A stretch of DNA of 64,000 bases from Meghimatium bilineatum. Taxonomy: Eukaryota > Mollusca > Gastropoda > Stylommatophora > Philomycidae. This document shows positions 43,526-55,379 of the stretch, piece by piece. Numbering within the stretch: the first letter of the stretch is position 1; the number at the start of each line of letters is the position of its first letter. The stretch spans positions 13,629,713 to 13,693,712 of the forward strand of contig CM067315.1 in the NCBI GenBank assembly GCA_034231615.1, written 5' to 3'. The notes under the pieces were generated by a model, which saw only the letters and a list, made by a program, of their open reading frames with translations, made no database searches and was not told where the DNA came from. Made by a program: the position numbers and the translations under genes.

Positions 43526-44330
43526 TTATCATCATCAAGTGCCGTCTCCACAAAGAAGTTTGGCTGCAACAAACCTTCAACATCCCATCTCTTGTTTTGA
43601 TAGTGCGCTCTTCTTGACTGCAACCTGTCAGTCTTGGTGATATTACTCTCCCACTTGTATCTCTGCCTACCTCTTGCTTGCCTCACTTTGACTTTACCCT
43701 CAAGTAAGGTCTTCAATAAGGTGTCATGCCTTTTAATGCATCAACAATATTTTATTTGCTTGATTTTTATTTCCTTTAATAATTCTTTCTTCATTTTAAG
43801 TGTTGTTTGAACCTTTTTGTTTGTTTTCCTCTCTTTCCATGATGTTCTCCATATTCTTCTATATATCCACATTTCAAAGGCATCAATTCTGTATTCTAAT
43901 TATTTGTTTAGTGTCCAAGTTTCTGAGCCATACATTAACATAGAATAGGTGTAGTATTTTATAATTCTCATGTTTAGCGTGTTTGTAATTTTGTAATTTT
44001 AATAATTTCCTCATGTGTCCAAGATATTGATAATGTTCTATTGTAGTTTCTCTCCAAGCATTTCAATGTTTAGCTCTTGTTCTTCTGTAACTTTGCAGGT
44101 TATCATGGTTTTTATTGTTTGGATGTCCTTAATCTTTACTTGATTACATCTAGTTTTAAATCTTGTTTATCTAGTAGTCTCTGTAGTTCATGTTCACTTT
44201 CTGCTAAAAGAACAGTGTCATCTGCATATCTCAGGTTATTATTTTCCCACTGATCGTGAAACCTGACATTCCTTCTATATGTTTAAAAATATTATCTGTG
44301 TAGATATCACTGGTCAACATCAAATTTGCT
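43526..44330 (-). mobile_element. LINE family E C-terminal fragment
   Basis: 3' end on plus: catcatcaagtgccgtctcc. Minus strand: HDTLLKTLLEGKVKVRQARG, RQRYKWESNITKTDRL, then LAESEHELQRLLDKQDLKLD-like decayed polymerase segments up to about 44330. Sister copies at 61378-61701 and 62915-63680. Confidence 0.75.
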
Positions 44331-44334
44331 GTCC

Positions 44335-44420
44335 CATGTCGACTCAGCCTTAAATGGGTACTCACACCCCTACGTCATGAATAAATGCTATGGGTTACTT
44401 TACTTAACTTTACTATCAAC
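44335..44420 (+). mobile_element. tRNA-derived SINE family T2, 3' part
   Basis: cgactcagccttaaatgggt, ctcacacccctacgtcatga, tgctatgggttactttactt. An internal deletion joins the middle to the tail. Confidence 0.65.
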
Positions 44421-45100
44421 AGACTTTAACCTTTAGCAAGCCAGATTAAAAAATACGAAACGTCTCCCTGCCACCGGATTCTTTTTTGAAAATTTTCATT
44501 ATTGATGGTGACTGTTTTGAAAATGTGATAATTTTTTGGTTGTTAGAGATATTTATATAATATTTGCACATATAAATAAAGAATTGAATTATGCATATAT
44601 TGGTGTAATTTATGTACGTGTGTGTGTGATACCAGACGTATGAGAAAGTGGTAAAGACGTTTTTCACAAAAAACATATATTTTATAACAAATAAAGAGGG
44701 AAAAAATAAGGAAAAAAAATAACTTACCTTACATATCGAATTCCTTGGCAACGCTGTCAACTAAATCACGTAAATCTGTTGTATTTATGTTCTTTCACTG
44801 CGAAATTATCAAAATATAGCCGGGGGAACTGTATAAAACTTGTAGATTTGCAGTAAAATCGTTCTTTGAGCTTAGGCCTAGAGTTATTTTTTCTGCCACT
44901 TCAAAATATTCGATATCAAACGTACAAGTCCCCAAACCAGCACGGCATTCTGTATATTCACTGCTGTGAAACTAAATAACCTAATAATCCATGATTCAAT
45001 CCACGATTCAATGTTATTTTATTCGAAATACGATGAAATGGCATCGTACCGGTGTACAGATGTGGTCAGATTAATTGCTCTTAAACTTTTACGAATAGCC
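44421..45100. other. SMAP intron, no recognisable gene
   Basis: AT-rich up to about 44.8 kb, then composition shifts toward the CpG-rich island. A (gt)n run is near 44620. Confidence 0.4.
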
Positions 45101-45105
45101 AGCCA

Positions 45106-45295
45106 TTCTCAAAAACGATCATGTCGGAAGTGGGGGATGTACCGGCTTCGATTGCGCATGTCCCCAGCTATGTGCACGGACTGTGGTACGTGTAAATCTC
45201 ACGATAATCTCGCTGGGTGGGACGGCCCGCCATCAGCGCGCGCGGCCATTTTGTTTTTTGGCGGCTGGATATCATATCGGCTCGGTGAAGGTTAA
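45106..45295. promoter_or_regulatory. CpG-rich island with YY1-like motif
   Basis: I count 19 CpG dinucleotides in about 190 bases, against near absence in flanking DNA, including gcgcgcgcggccattttg. CAAAATGGCCGC on minus matches the YY1 consensus (CAANATGGCNGC). It lies 70 bases inside the SMAP intron after 45366. An intragenic, possibly bidirectional promoter is the obvious reading, unproven. Confidence 0.45.
45121..45185 (+). CDS. Possible antisense first coding exon
   Basis: Within the CpG island an ATG opens MSEVGDVPASIAHVPSYVHG and one or two more residues, followed at 45186 by a gtacgt splice-donor-like sequence, phase 2. I do not recognise the protein and could not identify a following exon on plus. 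It could be coincidence. The opposite strand also has an ATG (ATGGCCGCGCGCGC) that runs 16 codons to a stop. Confidence 0.25.
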
Positions 45296-45365
45296 CTGCT
45301 AGTAACTACCAATGTTAAGTTTAACTGCCAATGAGAACCAAAAATGTATACAAAGTGAAAATTAC

Positions 45366-45487
45366 CATTAAATCACTGTTGTTTGACTGTGGTGTAACTA
45401 CACTGCTGGGGGCTTGAGAAATCTGGGGTCCTCCAAAAAGATCCAGAAGCTCATTACCTCCATAAGAAGGTGGCGGAGCTGCTGCCT
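45366..45487 (-). CDS. SMAP: SMAP exon with ELLDLFGG motif
   Basis: A 122-base exon that completes the split Glu codon of the previous exon and reads EAAAPPPSYGGNELLDLFGG, then a Ser/Gln/Pro-rich run ending SDLM. The acceptor is at 45489-45488 (CATAG) and the donor is ATG then gtaatt at 45365. ELLDLF is a second clathrin-box or adaptor-type acidic di-leucine-like motif and corresponds in position to the DLD-I-FG segment of vertebrate SMAPs. It ends in phase 0, compatible with the exon at 43070. A CpG-rich island begins 70 bases inside the following intron. Confidence 0.92.
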
Positions 45488-45539
45488 CTATGGATTAGAC
45501 AAATAACAGAACAATGATAATATTTAAAATAAAAAATAC

Positions 45540-45672
45540 AACCGAAGATGGATGTGCAAATTAAAACAGCAGCACAACGTCATTCCATTCTCTGTACTAC
45601 GTCCTGCGGAAATTTAGCAGGGCCAATGTTCTGCAAAAAGAGAGATTCAGTGGCAGTTTGAGAATTAATACA
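45540..45672 (+). mobile_element. SINE-like family II copy
   Basis: gaagatggatgtgcaaatta, tctgtactacgtcctgcgga, tagcagggccaatgttctgc, tail gtttgagaattaat. Confidence 0.65.
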
Positions 45673-45769
45673 AACAAACAAAAGCAAAAATGTATCAATA
45701 GTACTTTCTCCAATTTACTAACAAATACTGTTAATTCTCCCATCTATTGATGGACAGTGCTACCTTTTC

Positions 45770-46640
45770 CATTTATTCATAGATAGTGCTACCTTATCCC
45801 ATGTTTAAATATTACTAATTCTCCCATTTATTGACAACTATTACGAATCTCCCATTAGTGACAATTATCTCTAATTCTCACATTTATTGACAACTATTAC
45901 GAATCTCCCATTAGTGACAATTATCTCTAATTCTCCCATTTATTGACAACTATTAATTCTCCCATTAGTGACAATTATCCCTAATTCTCACATTTATTGA
46001 CAACTATTACGAATCTCCCATTAGTGACAATTATCCCTAATTCTCACATTTATTGACAACTATTACGAATCTCCCATTAGTGACAATTATCCCTAATTCT
46101 CACATTTATTGACAATTAATTCTCCCATTAGTGACAATTACCCCTAATTCTCACATTTATTGACAACTATTACGAATCTCCCATTAGTGACAATTATCCC
46201 TAATTCTCACATTTATTGACAACTATTACGAATCTCCCATTAGTGACAATTATCCCTAATTCTCACATTTATTGACAATTAATTCTCCCATTAGTGACAA
46301 TTATCCCTAATTCTCACATTTATTGACAACTATTAATTCTCCCATTAGTGACAATTATCCCTAATTCTCACATTTATTGACAATTAATTCTCCCATTAGT
46401 GACAATTATCCCTAATTCTCACATTTATTGACAACTATTACGAATCTCCCATTAGTGACAATTATCCCTAATTCTCACATTTATTGACAACTATTAATTC
46501 TCCCATTAGTGACAATTATCCCTAATTCTCACATTTATTGACAACTATTAATTCTCCCATTAGTGACAATTATCCCTAATTCTCACATTTATTGACAACT
46601 ATTAAGAATCTCCCATTTATTGATAGATATGTTACTTTCT
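45770..46640. repeat. 56-bp minisatellite, about 15 units
   Basis: Unit containing ctcacatttattgacaacta, cgaatctcccattagtgaca and ttatccctaatt. Units alternate between full length and a shorter form lacking acgaat (attaattctcccattag) or more, indicating expansion of multi-unit blocks. Confidence 0.94.
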
Positions 46641-47445
46641 CCCATTTATTAACTATTAGAAGCGATGCCTGGCGTTGCCCGAGAATAAAACCAAAAATAA
46701 AAATAGAATAGATGCAAATATTTTACTTATAATGTAGCGATGACTATGATATATTTCAGTATCTACATATTAACCTAAATCGAAATTAAATTGAAGGATA
46801 AAAGCCGAACACAAAAATCATTTACATCAAATGCAATACAAAGATTTTTCCCCCATGCCACGATGACGATATATTTCAGTGAGTAAATAGTGGTTATATA
46901 AAAGTTGTGTTTCCATTGACATGATTGGTTAACCTTTACCCTCTGACCATTGCACAACAAAGGTCAAATAAACAGTTGGTGGGTTTAGACAAACATAATA
47001 TTTTTGAATTTAAATCGACTCTTAGGATTAATTAACAGGCAAAGTATTATTTCTTCTTGTCTTTTGCTAATGTCACGTATATATCTGTCTATGAGCGAAT
47101 TGTGGAATATTGTTAACATGGACCTTTCTGTTGTGTTCTTAAATTGAAATCCATCAGTCATTTGTCTAAATTGTGTAATATAGCATGGAATGTCAAGGTC
47201 AGCGAAGTAGGAAGATTAAGGTCAAGAGATGTCAAGCAGGATTTAAGACTGGTTCAGCATGAATACATCCCTAACCCTACAGCAGAATTCAGGATAAAAA
47301 CAGTCCTGCAATGTCTTTGCATGTGTGCAGACATCCTCTTGCATAGGAAAATTAAGTCTGCATTAATATTTCCCATCATACAGTTCTGTTATCACTCACA
47401 GAATTTTTGAAACACAATATTCAATTGCATCCACAACCCCTATAC
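46641..47445. other. SMAP intron; one TE-like motif
   Basis: Begins with cgatgcctggcgttgcccga, resembling the CCCGGGCAACGCCGGG-type motif common in some invertebrate repeats. The rest is AT-rich. ORF 47144-47410 has no recognisable motif. Confidence 0.35.
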
Positions 47446-47722
47446 TCACCCGATCTTTCTCTGTGAAAAGTTCACATTTTACACAACCAATAAATGCACC
47501 CAATCTTACTCTGTGAAAAGTTTACATTTTACACAACCAATAAATGCACCCAATCTTACTCTGTGAAAAGTTTACATTTTACACAACCAATAAATGCACC
47601 CAATCTTACTCTGTGAAAAGTTTACATTTTACACAACCAATAAATGCACCCAATCTTACTCTGTGAAAAGTTTACATTTTACACAACCAATAAATGCACC
47701 CAATCTTACTCTGTGAAAAGTT
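47446..47722. repeat. 50-bp minisatellite, about 5.5 units
   Basis: Unit with ctctgtgaaaagtttacatt, ttacacaaccaataaatgca and cccaatctta; internal units identical. Confidence 0.95.
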
Positions 47723-48104
47723 CTCTATATTTTACAAACTTCATTAATAAATTTCTAAGAATTTTAATAAAATAGCAAATTCCCTTATATAAAAAAAACA
47801 ACAAAAAACATTCCCAAACATTAAAGTTAATGAATCATTCTGACAAAACAATGCAATTATGTACTGATTAAAACAAGGTATAGGTCAGGCAAACTTGGTT
47901 TAACAGACATGAACATCTTCTCTAGGCTGATGGTAAATTAACCCAGTTTAAATAGTGACAGTATTCTGCCACTATGATGACAGTGTCATATATAATGTCA
48001 TATATGATTATGACACCATAGTGTTGATTTGATTGTGACCTGAACATGATTCAGCAGAAGACTTGTATATTTTAATATTTATACAAGACAAATATATTTG
48101 ACCG
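47723..48104. other. SMAP intron, contains an imperfect 54-base hairpin
   Basis: 47970-48023 folds back on itself (cactatgatg... with ...caccatagtg; 19 of 24 arm positions match). Otherwise AT-rich and unannotated. Confidence 0.45.
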
Positions 48105-48385
48105 GCAGCGACTAAACAAACTTGCAGGATATCAAGAACCACTTTTGGAAGTAGTGAAATGGTGTAAACCTGTTTGGTTTGGACAAGTAATGAGACAGGA
48201 CTCGCTTTCTAAAATTAATTTTGCAACGAACAGTCGAGGGTAGATGGACTATAGAAAATCCTGGATTGATAACATCAAGAATTGGAATGGGTGTGCTTTT
48301 CCTACAGTTCTCCAAATGGCTGAGGATAGAGTTGTTTGGAGAGCTTTTTGTGCAGAAGTATTCAGCGTGGTACTCCTATGATTCT
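48105..48385 (+). mobile_element. LINE C-terminal fragment (F52C9.6-like)
   Basis: Reads RLNKLAGYQEPLLEVVKWCK, VWFGQVMRQDSLSKI, then KSWIDNIKNWNG and EDRVVWRAFCAEV. This ordered series (Q.FGH..R, WIDNI..W.G, EDR..WR) is the end of a widespread invertebrate LINE polymerase. A stop interrupts it after FATNSRG. Confidence 0.75.
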
Positions 48386-48554
48386 ACGAATGAGTTATAA
48401 GTCTTACTATTATAATATTATATATTATTATTGTACAGATAAAGACATGTTTCAAGTGAACGAAAGAAGAAGAATATTATTATTGTAAATATGGCACTGG
48501 TGGTAGTGTTCCCCATTGACAGGCTGTGCTCTAAGATAATGCCTTGTTCATCTC

Positions 48555-48965
48555 TAATCATCATCATCATCAGGTGTCATGCCGGCTGGCGCAGGTGGTC
48601 ATGGCTCTCCACAGCTCTCTGTCCGCAGTATTATGTATCAAGGTTGTTGTTCGTTTCCTTGCCGTGCCAGGTCGCCCTCTGTCTCTGTTGCCTTCAATTT
48701 TGTCTGTTGTGACTATGTTCTCCAAACCTGCATGTCGCATGAAGTGGTAAAAAAAGAAGATTGCCTTTTTCTTATATTGTTGATTAAGGTCAGTTTCGCA
48801 TTTGACTCTTTCAACACCTCTACATTAGTTTTTCTGGCAGTCCATGGTATTCTCAGCATTCTTCTGTAGAATCACATCTCTGTTGACTCTAATTTCCCAC
48901 TTTCCAGTTTGCTTATTGTCCAAGACTCGCACCCATATGTTAGTATAGAGTCATCCATAAAGAGT
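48555..48965 (-). mobile_element. LINE reverse-transcriptase C-terminal fragment
   Basis: Minus strand: WILYRRMLRIPWTARKTNVE-like segment, VLKESNAKLTLIN, 3' end at atcatcatcatcaggtgtca on plus. Same family as 11712-12420 but with a single, unexpanded copy of the 45-base segment. Confidence 0.7.
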
Positions 48966-49029
48966 CAGTATAATTTTAATGCAGAAGTCTTTGTATGAAA
49001 CATCTTGCATGTCTTTAACTAAGATTGTA

Positions 49030-49208
49030 TTTAAGATGGGGTTGGTTGTCCCATCTCACGGAGGGTCAGAGTGATCCAGAAGCCATGCTGATGTTGGATG
49101 TGTTAGGCTGAAAGCAGCAGACATCACAGCTAAGTTGTATATTGTGACACAATGTATTTCATTTTCTGGACTACATTCTGCTAATCTACAGGAGTGTGAG
49201 CATAAATG
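49030..49208 (+). mobile_element. SINE-like family I, partial
   Basis: gatggggttggttgtcccat, gctgatgttggatgtgttag, ggactacattctgctaatct, tail gtgtgagcataaatgc. Confidence 0.65.
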
Positions 49209-49314
49209 CGTATTTACATTATGATTAATATACTGTATACTTTAAAAAGAAATATACTGTAACATACTCATAAACATAACCAGAATGTGTTATAATTATT
49301 TCCAAGTTTTAATC

Positions 49315-49462
49315 TTCTTCTTCTGTGTTCATTCTCAAATTTCTGCAGATTAGCAAGATGTAGTCCAGAGAACGGAATGCGTTGTGTCATGTTTTACAGC
49401 ATTGCTGCGATATCTGCATCTTTCAGCCTGACACATCCGACTTCAGCATGGCTTTGGGTCAT
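49315..49462 (-). mobile_element. SINE-like family I, 3' half
   Basis: ttcttcttctgtgttcattc, agcaagatgtagtccagaga, cgacttcagcatggctttgg. Tail-to-tail with the copy at 49030. Confidence 0.75.
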
Positions 49463-49574
49463 TCATTATTTTATGAGAATAGACCAATATGGAAGAACAC
49501 TGGAAGTCTCACAAGGAACTAGGCTTGAAATTGAGCTAGAAAAAAGACAGATGTTCTCTCTGGATAACTTCAAC

Positions 49575-49745
49575 AGGTTGTCTTCAGATTGGTGCAAATT
49601 GAATGGTGATGCCAACACATATTTGGGTGATGCCCCAACAAATTGAACTGGGTGATGTCAACACATATCGTAATCCCCAACATATTGTCTTCAGATGGGT
49701 GCAAATTGAACTGGGCGATGCCAACACATATAGCGACCCCAAAAT
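49575..49745. repeat. Irregular tandem repeat, gatgccaacacat core
   Basis: Three to four imperfect copies of gatgccaacacatat with ttcagatgggtgcaaattga flanks; intervals vary. Confidence 0.65.
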
Positions 49746-49825
49746 GACTAAGAAGAAAAAACACCAAAGAAATTCACTGATTAATCGAAAAAATAACTTT
49801 TAGAAAAATTACTCTTCTGGCACAT

Positions 49826-50240
<415 letters not shown>

Positions 50241-50599
50241 TGACAATTGGCCAAAGAACAAAAGTCCTGAATTAATAAAATGTATTTACACAAACCTTCG
50301 AGAAGACACTGTCTCATTACCCCATGATATGTATCAAAGTAATTGATAGTGAAGATTATGCCATGCAAGCATTGTGACCAGAGTTATCAAATGTCAACAT
50401 CCAAAGTTATTTCTGATATATTATTCTTTCGATACTACCGAGCTCGTACATGTCATCAGACTGCAATATAGTTAGCTCATATCTAATAAACAAAAGTTTA
50501 TCAATTATGTTAAGTGTGCGATATCAGACAGTTTGACGCTACTAGTTATCTTGATTTGCAGTTCCAATCACGATGAAATATCTAGTCAAGTATTATTAT

Positions 50600-50762
50600 A
50601 ACTTTTTTTTGTTCATTCTCAAACTCCCACTAGTTCTTTTTCATAGTAGAACAATGGTCTTATACGGTTTCCATCGGGATATAGTCCAGAGAACAGAAAT
50701 GCACTGCTTTGCCATTTTATGTGTGTGACAATGGCCGGACACATCCGATTTCAGCATTGGTA
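50600..50762 (-). mobile_element. SINE-like family II copy
   Basis: gttcattctcaaactcccac, atagtagaacaatggtctta, acaatggccggacacatccg. Confidence 0.65.
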
Positions 50763-50944
50763 TCTAATACATTCAGTGTTTTTAACCACCATATTGTTAA
50801 TATTGTCAGCTAGCGTACAAGAGAATAGGTTCCTATAACTACCCACTGATCACCAGACCCATGCATGCTTGACATGTTACTGTCTTGTAACTTTATCATC
50901 AGCCACCAATGCCCACATTCAGTATTATAAATAGAAGTATAATC

Positions 50945-51185
50945 ACGAGCCAAAAGGGGAGCAAAGAATAGTCACATGCATGTCATAAGAGGTGACTAAG
51001 GAGTGTTTTAGGTGGAGTCGGTTGTGCCATCCTATAGTGGGTCAAAGCGAAAACAGAAGCCATGCTTAAGTCAGATGTGACAGGCTGAAAGGCGGAGATG
51101 TCACAGTTAAGCTGTAAACCATAACACAACGTATTCCTCTCCCCAGATATCCCGCTAATCTGCAGGAGTTTGAGAACAAGAAAAG
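50945..51185 (+). mobile_element. SINE-like family I copy
   Basis: gccaaaaggggagcaaagaa, catgcatgtcataagaggtg, tcacagttaagctgtaaacc, tail gtttgagaacaagaaaagaa. Confidence 0.75.
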
Positions 51186-51307
51186 AACAAATAGAAGAAG
51201 ATTTTGAGACATAGACCCCTTTCTGAGTATGTTTTTAACGTATGGCTTGCAAAGAGAAACATAACAGATAAGAAGAGACTTATTAACAAACACAGAACTG
51301 GAACTGC

Positions 51308-51551
51308 GAACCACTACGCTCTGATTTATTGAGATGGCGATTGGAGCATATATCGACCTGTACAGTGTGAACCACTACGCTCTGATTTATTGATATGGGA
51401 ATCAGATCATCTATGGACCTGTAAAGTGTGAACCACTACGTTCTGATTTATTGAGATGGGGATCGGATCATATATGGACCTGTACAGTGTGAACCACTAC
51501 GTTCTGATTTACTGAGATGGGAATCGGAGCACCTATGAACCTGTACAGTGT
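51308..51551. repeat. 61-bp minisatellite, 4 units
   Basis: Units begin gaaccactacg(c/t)tctgat and contain gacctgtacagtgt; about 90% alike. Confidence 0.92.
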
Positions 51552-52000
51552 GCGCTGATGATAACTTGGACTCATAACGTAAGGAATTTAACATCACCAC
51601 GAGGATAAATCTTTTGGATAAGAAAACTCTTAGAAAATACATCCCAGTGTAAAACAGAAACAATAGCGCCCATAATTCCTTGGGATTGATCACAATTAAC
51701 AAATAACTATAATAAATAATTATAACAGATATTATAAATATAAAATGATAAAATCAAAAAGTTATCATGCAAACATATTTAATTTAGTTATAACAACCAA
51801 ACCAAGGGCATTGAAAACAAAGATAGGAGAAAGCAAAGATGAAGATAGAGATTTAAATTGGCTATGATTCCTTCCCAGAGTTGTGTTATACATGCAAATG
51901 ATTCCAAGCCCCCGAATACCACAAGCTGTATGTAATGATGCAAATAGTCAAAACAAATATAACTTAATAAAATTATAAATAATAATAATACTGTGGAATC
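51552..52000. other. SMAP intron, no recognisable gene
   Basis: AT-rich, unassigned. Confidence 0.4.
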
Positions 52001-52150
52001 CCTCTATAGCAGCACATCCTTTTTATAACACATTTCCAATAACCAGTTATATTTATTCTTTATTGTTTGTTCTGTACATAGAAAATTTCTATTATTACAT
52101 AATTATTTCATAGGTATGGACCAAGTGGTTATGGGACTACCCATAAATTA
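52000..52150 (+). mobile_element. Possible pogo-like DNA-transposon terminus
   Basis: Second copy of the 33405-33600 repeat: ctgtggaatccctctatagc and tatggaccaagtggttatgg. Supports a dispersed family. No coding part. Confidence 0.35.
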
Positions 52151-52954
52151 TGATAATAAAACATGGATCATGCATGCGTTTGCATCTGCGGGTCACACAA
52201 ATGACCCTCTAGACAGACCACATGCAACAGAAAATCTTAGTAGATGACATGCTGTTATGCATGAGGCTGTCTTATGGAAGCTTTGTAGCATGCGTCATCC
52301 ATATAATTATGCTTTTCATGTGTTTCTTTTGTGTGTAGTTTTTTTAATGCTCTCTTATTAGTATATATGCATGCTCCCTCTGGTTAGGAGAGCCAGAGAT
52401 GTACAGTGCAGCACTGGGGAGGGGGGAAACTTACTGCATTGTTTTTGAATGGCTGAGGACCATCATAAAGCCACACATGTCAGGATGTGACAAGCCCTTT
52501 GCCTTGAAAATTTGGTTGTATGCCTGGAGCCATAGGCATAACAAGTAGGAAATTGGTGGCAGCAAATGAGCACAGTGAACCCTAATGTAGCTGCAGTAGC
52601 TCGGAGCAGTGCATAGTTAGAAACCTACTTTCCTGATGGTGTGATAGTTATTTTCTGGCTCTGTTGCATGGTGGGTAGAAAATCCAGACTTCCCAGCACT
52701 ATAATGCCATTACAACCATAAGTATTTACAAATGAGATCGGACACCGCCTCGGTTATCAAGTTCCACGGCAGGCAGTGGGTAACCAGGCTGCTCTGGCCG
52801 AGAAATTTACTACTGGACTGCATCCAAAAGCATATCATGGGGAGATATGTTCTAACTATGAAACTGAAATATCACTAGAAGTTATCTTGTACCACCTTAA
52901 GACCATATTTGATGCCTTTCCATCGAAAGTCTAAAACGTGTGATTTTTACACAC
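52151..52954. other. SMAP intron, no recognisable gene
   Basis: Slightly less AT-rich than surroundings. May include upstream LINE A sequence near 52.9 kb, but no motif was recognised. Confidence 0.35.
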
Positions 52955-53520
52955 TGTATGTCCCCTCCTCAAGCACTAGAACGTGATGGACATTGTAAGC
53001 CTTAACTAGTTCAAATATACCACCATGACAACCAGTTGCTTACATCTTATAAAGTCAGCATTGTTATGCAATGGATTCATGGCCACTCAAACATACTTAG
53101 TAATGACAAGGCAGACAGACTAGCAAAGATGAGAACAAGACAACAATGGCCACATACACAAACAACCTTGCACACAATTAAAATGATGTTGAGATCTGTG
53201 AACAATGAGAATTGGATGAACAGATGGACCATAGGAAACACTGGAAGGGAAATCTATAAATATATGACCAGCCCAAATCCTAAAGACAACATCAACCTCT
53301 TGGAAGGAAAGACCAGAGTGTTATCTTCCGACTTCACACAAAATATTTACAGCTTAACAATCACCTGAACAGAATACAAACACAACACACTCCAGGGTGC
53401 CGGCTGTGCAGTTATCACTATGAAACTATTGACACCACCTTTTTTGAATGTTCAATGATGAAAATGCTTCTCCCTTCGAGGCCAGATAAATGGAACTTCT
53501 TATGGAACAAAACAACAGCT
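52955..53520 (+). mobile_element. LINE family A, RNase H and C-terminal fragment
   Basis: QALERDGHCKP, then SIVMQWIHGHSNILSNDKAD, NENWMNRWTIGNTGREIYKY, SPNPKDNINLLEGK, and a frame-broken CRLC knuckle. Closely parallels 4250-4925. Runs directly into a 94-bp tandem array of its own 3' end. Confidence 0.8.
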
Positions 53521-54835
53521 CACAAACACATGTCCACGGTGTCATTGGGTTAAAGGACATGAGTCCATGGACAGTTGAATCTGCAACCAACCAACCAAAC
53601 TAACCCTAACCATAACAGCTCACAAACATATACACACGGTGTCATTGGGTTAAAGGACATGAGTCCATGGACAGTTGAATTCGCAACCAACCAACCAAAC
53701 TAACCCTAACCGCTCACAAACACATGCACACGATGTCATTGGGTTAAAGGACATGAGTCCATGGACAGTTGAATTCGCAACCAACCAACCAAACTAACCC
53801 TAACAGCTCACAAACACATGCACACGATGTCATTGGGTTAAAGGACATGAGTCCATGGACAGTTGAATTCGCAACCAACCAACCAAACTAACCCTAACAG
53901 CTCACAAACACATGCACACGATGTCATTGGGTTAAAGGACATGAGTCCATGGACAGTTGAATTCGCAACCAACCAACCAAACTAACCCTAACAGCTCACA
54001 AACACATGCACACGATGTCATTGGGTTAAAGGACATGAATCCATGGACAGTTGAATCAGCAACCAACCAACCAAACTAACCCTAACAGCTCACAAACACA
54101 TGCACACGATGTCATTGGGTTAAAGGACATGAATCCATGGACAGTTGAATCAGCAACCAACCAACCAAACTAACCCTAACAGCTCACAAACACATGCACA
54201 CGATGTCAGTGGGTTAAAGGACATGAATCCATGGACAGTTGAATTCGCAACCAACCAACCAAACTAACCCTAACCGCTCACAAACACATGCACACGATGT
54301 CATTGGGTTAAAGGACATGAATCCATGGACAGTTGAATCAGCAACCAACCAACCAAACTAACCTTAACAGCTCACAAACACATGCACACGATGTCAGTGG
54401 GTTAAAGGACATGAATCCATGGACAGTTGAATTCGCAACCAACCAACCAAACTAACCCTAACCGCTCACAAACACATGCACACGATGTCATTGGGTTAAA
54501 GGACATGAATCCATGGACAGTTGAATTCGCAACCAACCAACCAAACTAACCCTAACCGCTCACAAACACATGCACACGATGTCAGTGGGTTAAAGGACAT
54601 GAATCCATGGACAGTTGAATTCGCAACCAACCAACCAAACTAACCCTAACCGCTCACAAACACATGCACACGATGTCATTGGGTTAAAGGACATGAATCC
54701 ATGGACAGTTGAATTCGCAACCAACCAACCAAACTAACCCTAACCGCTCACAAACACATGCACACGATGTCAGTGGGTTAAAGGACATGAATCCATGGAC
54801 AGTTGAATTCGCAACCAACCAAACAAGGACTATGT
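53517..54835 (+). repeat. 94-bp tandem array of LINE A 3' end, 14 units
   Basis: Each unit starts gctcacaaacacatgcacac, contains attgggttaaaggacatga, ccatggacagttgaattcgc and aaccaaccaaccaaac, and ends taaccctaac. The same order, once, ends the LINE A copy at 4330-4259 (minus). Unit variants (gtcatt/gtcagt, gaattcgc/gaatcagc, acagct/accgct) recur in alternating blocks. Confidence 0.93.
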
Positions 54836-54844
54836 ACAGACAAC

Positions 54845-55195
54845 ATGAGGCAGCTCAATCACTAAATAAAATCATGAACACCAGATGCAAGACATCCTTC
54901 GCATTAACACTATTCTGATGCAGACAGATTTGTTGGGCTGGTCATGTGGCCAGTATGCCACATCACTGTCTACCAAAGATACTCCTCTATGATCAGTTGT
55001 AGAATGGCATACATTTTCAAGGTGGCAGAAAGAAGTACTACAAGGATTTGTTAAAGATCTCACACTGAAAACCTTTGAAATAAACAATGATACATGGTAA
55101 GAAGTTGCATGAAATGCGCATGGTGCTCTACAATCAAAAAAGGCCATCTTGTGTGACAAGAGGAGAAATGCAGCAGCTCAATAACTCAATAAAGT
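54845..55195 (+). mobile_element. LINE C-terminal fragment
   Basis: CRQICWAGHVASMPHHCLPK, LLYDQL, then QGGRKKYYKDLLKI and a QSKKAIL.DKRRNAAAQ end. Same general type as family D (GHV.RM....LPK..LY), diverged and with stops. Confidence 0.65.
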
Positions 55196-55379
55196 ATCTA
55201 GAAAGTCATGGGTAGATTAAAACATCCATCTACAGTGGTCATCCCACACCCAAACTGTCAGGACATTTGCAACAAGAATATGGCTTATACGAACTTATAG
55301 TCAAGGATGTAACTCGAATAACTGAATTTCAAAAGTGGATGTAATAAATGGGCATTATCACATATGATGGATGACCAAC

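Noticed and set aside
47144..47410. 88-codon plus-strand ORF with ordinary amino-acid composition
   Set aside because: No recognised motif, no convincing splice sites, and not compatible in any tested way with the possible antisense exon at 45121; left unannotated.
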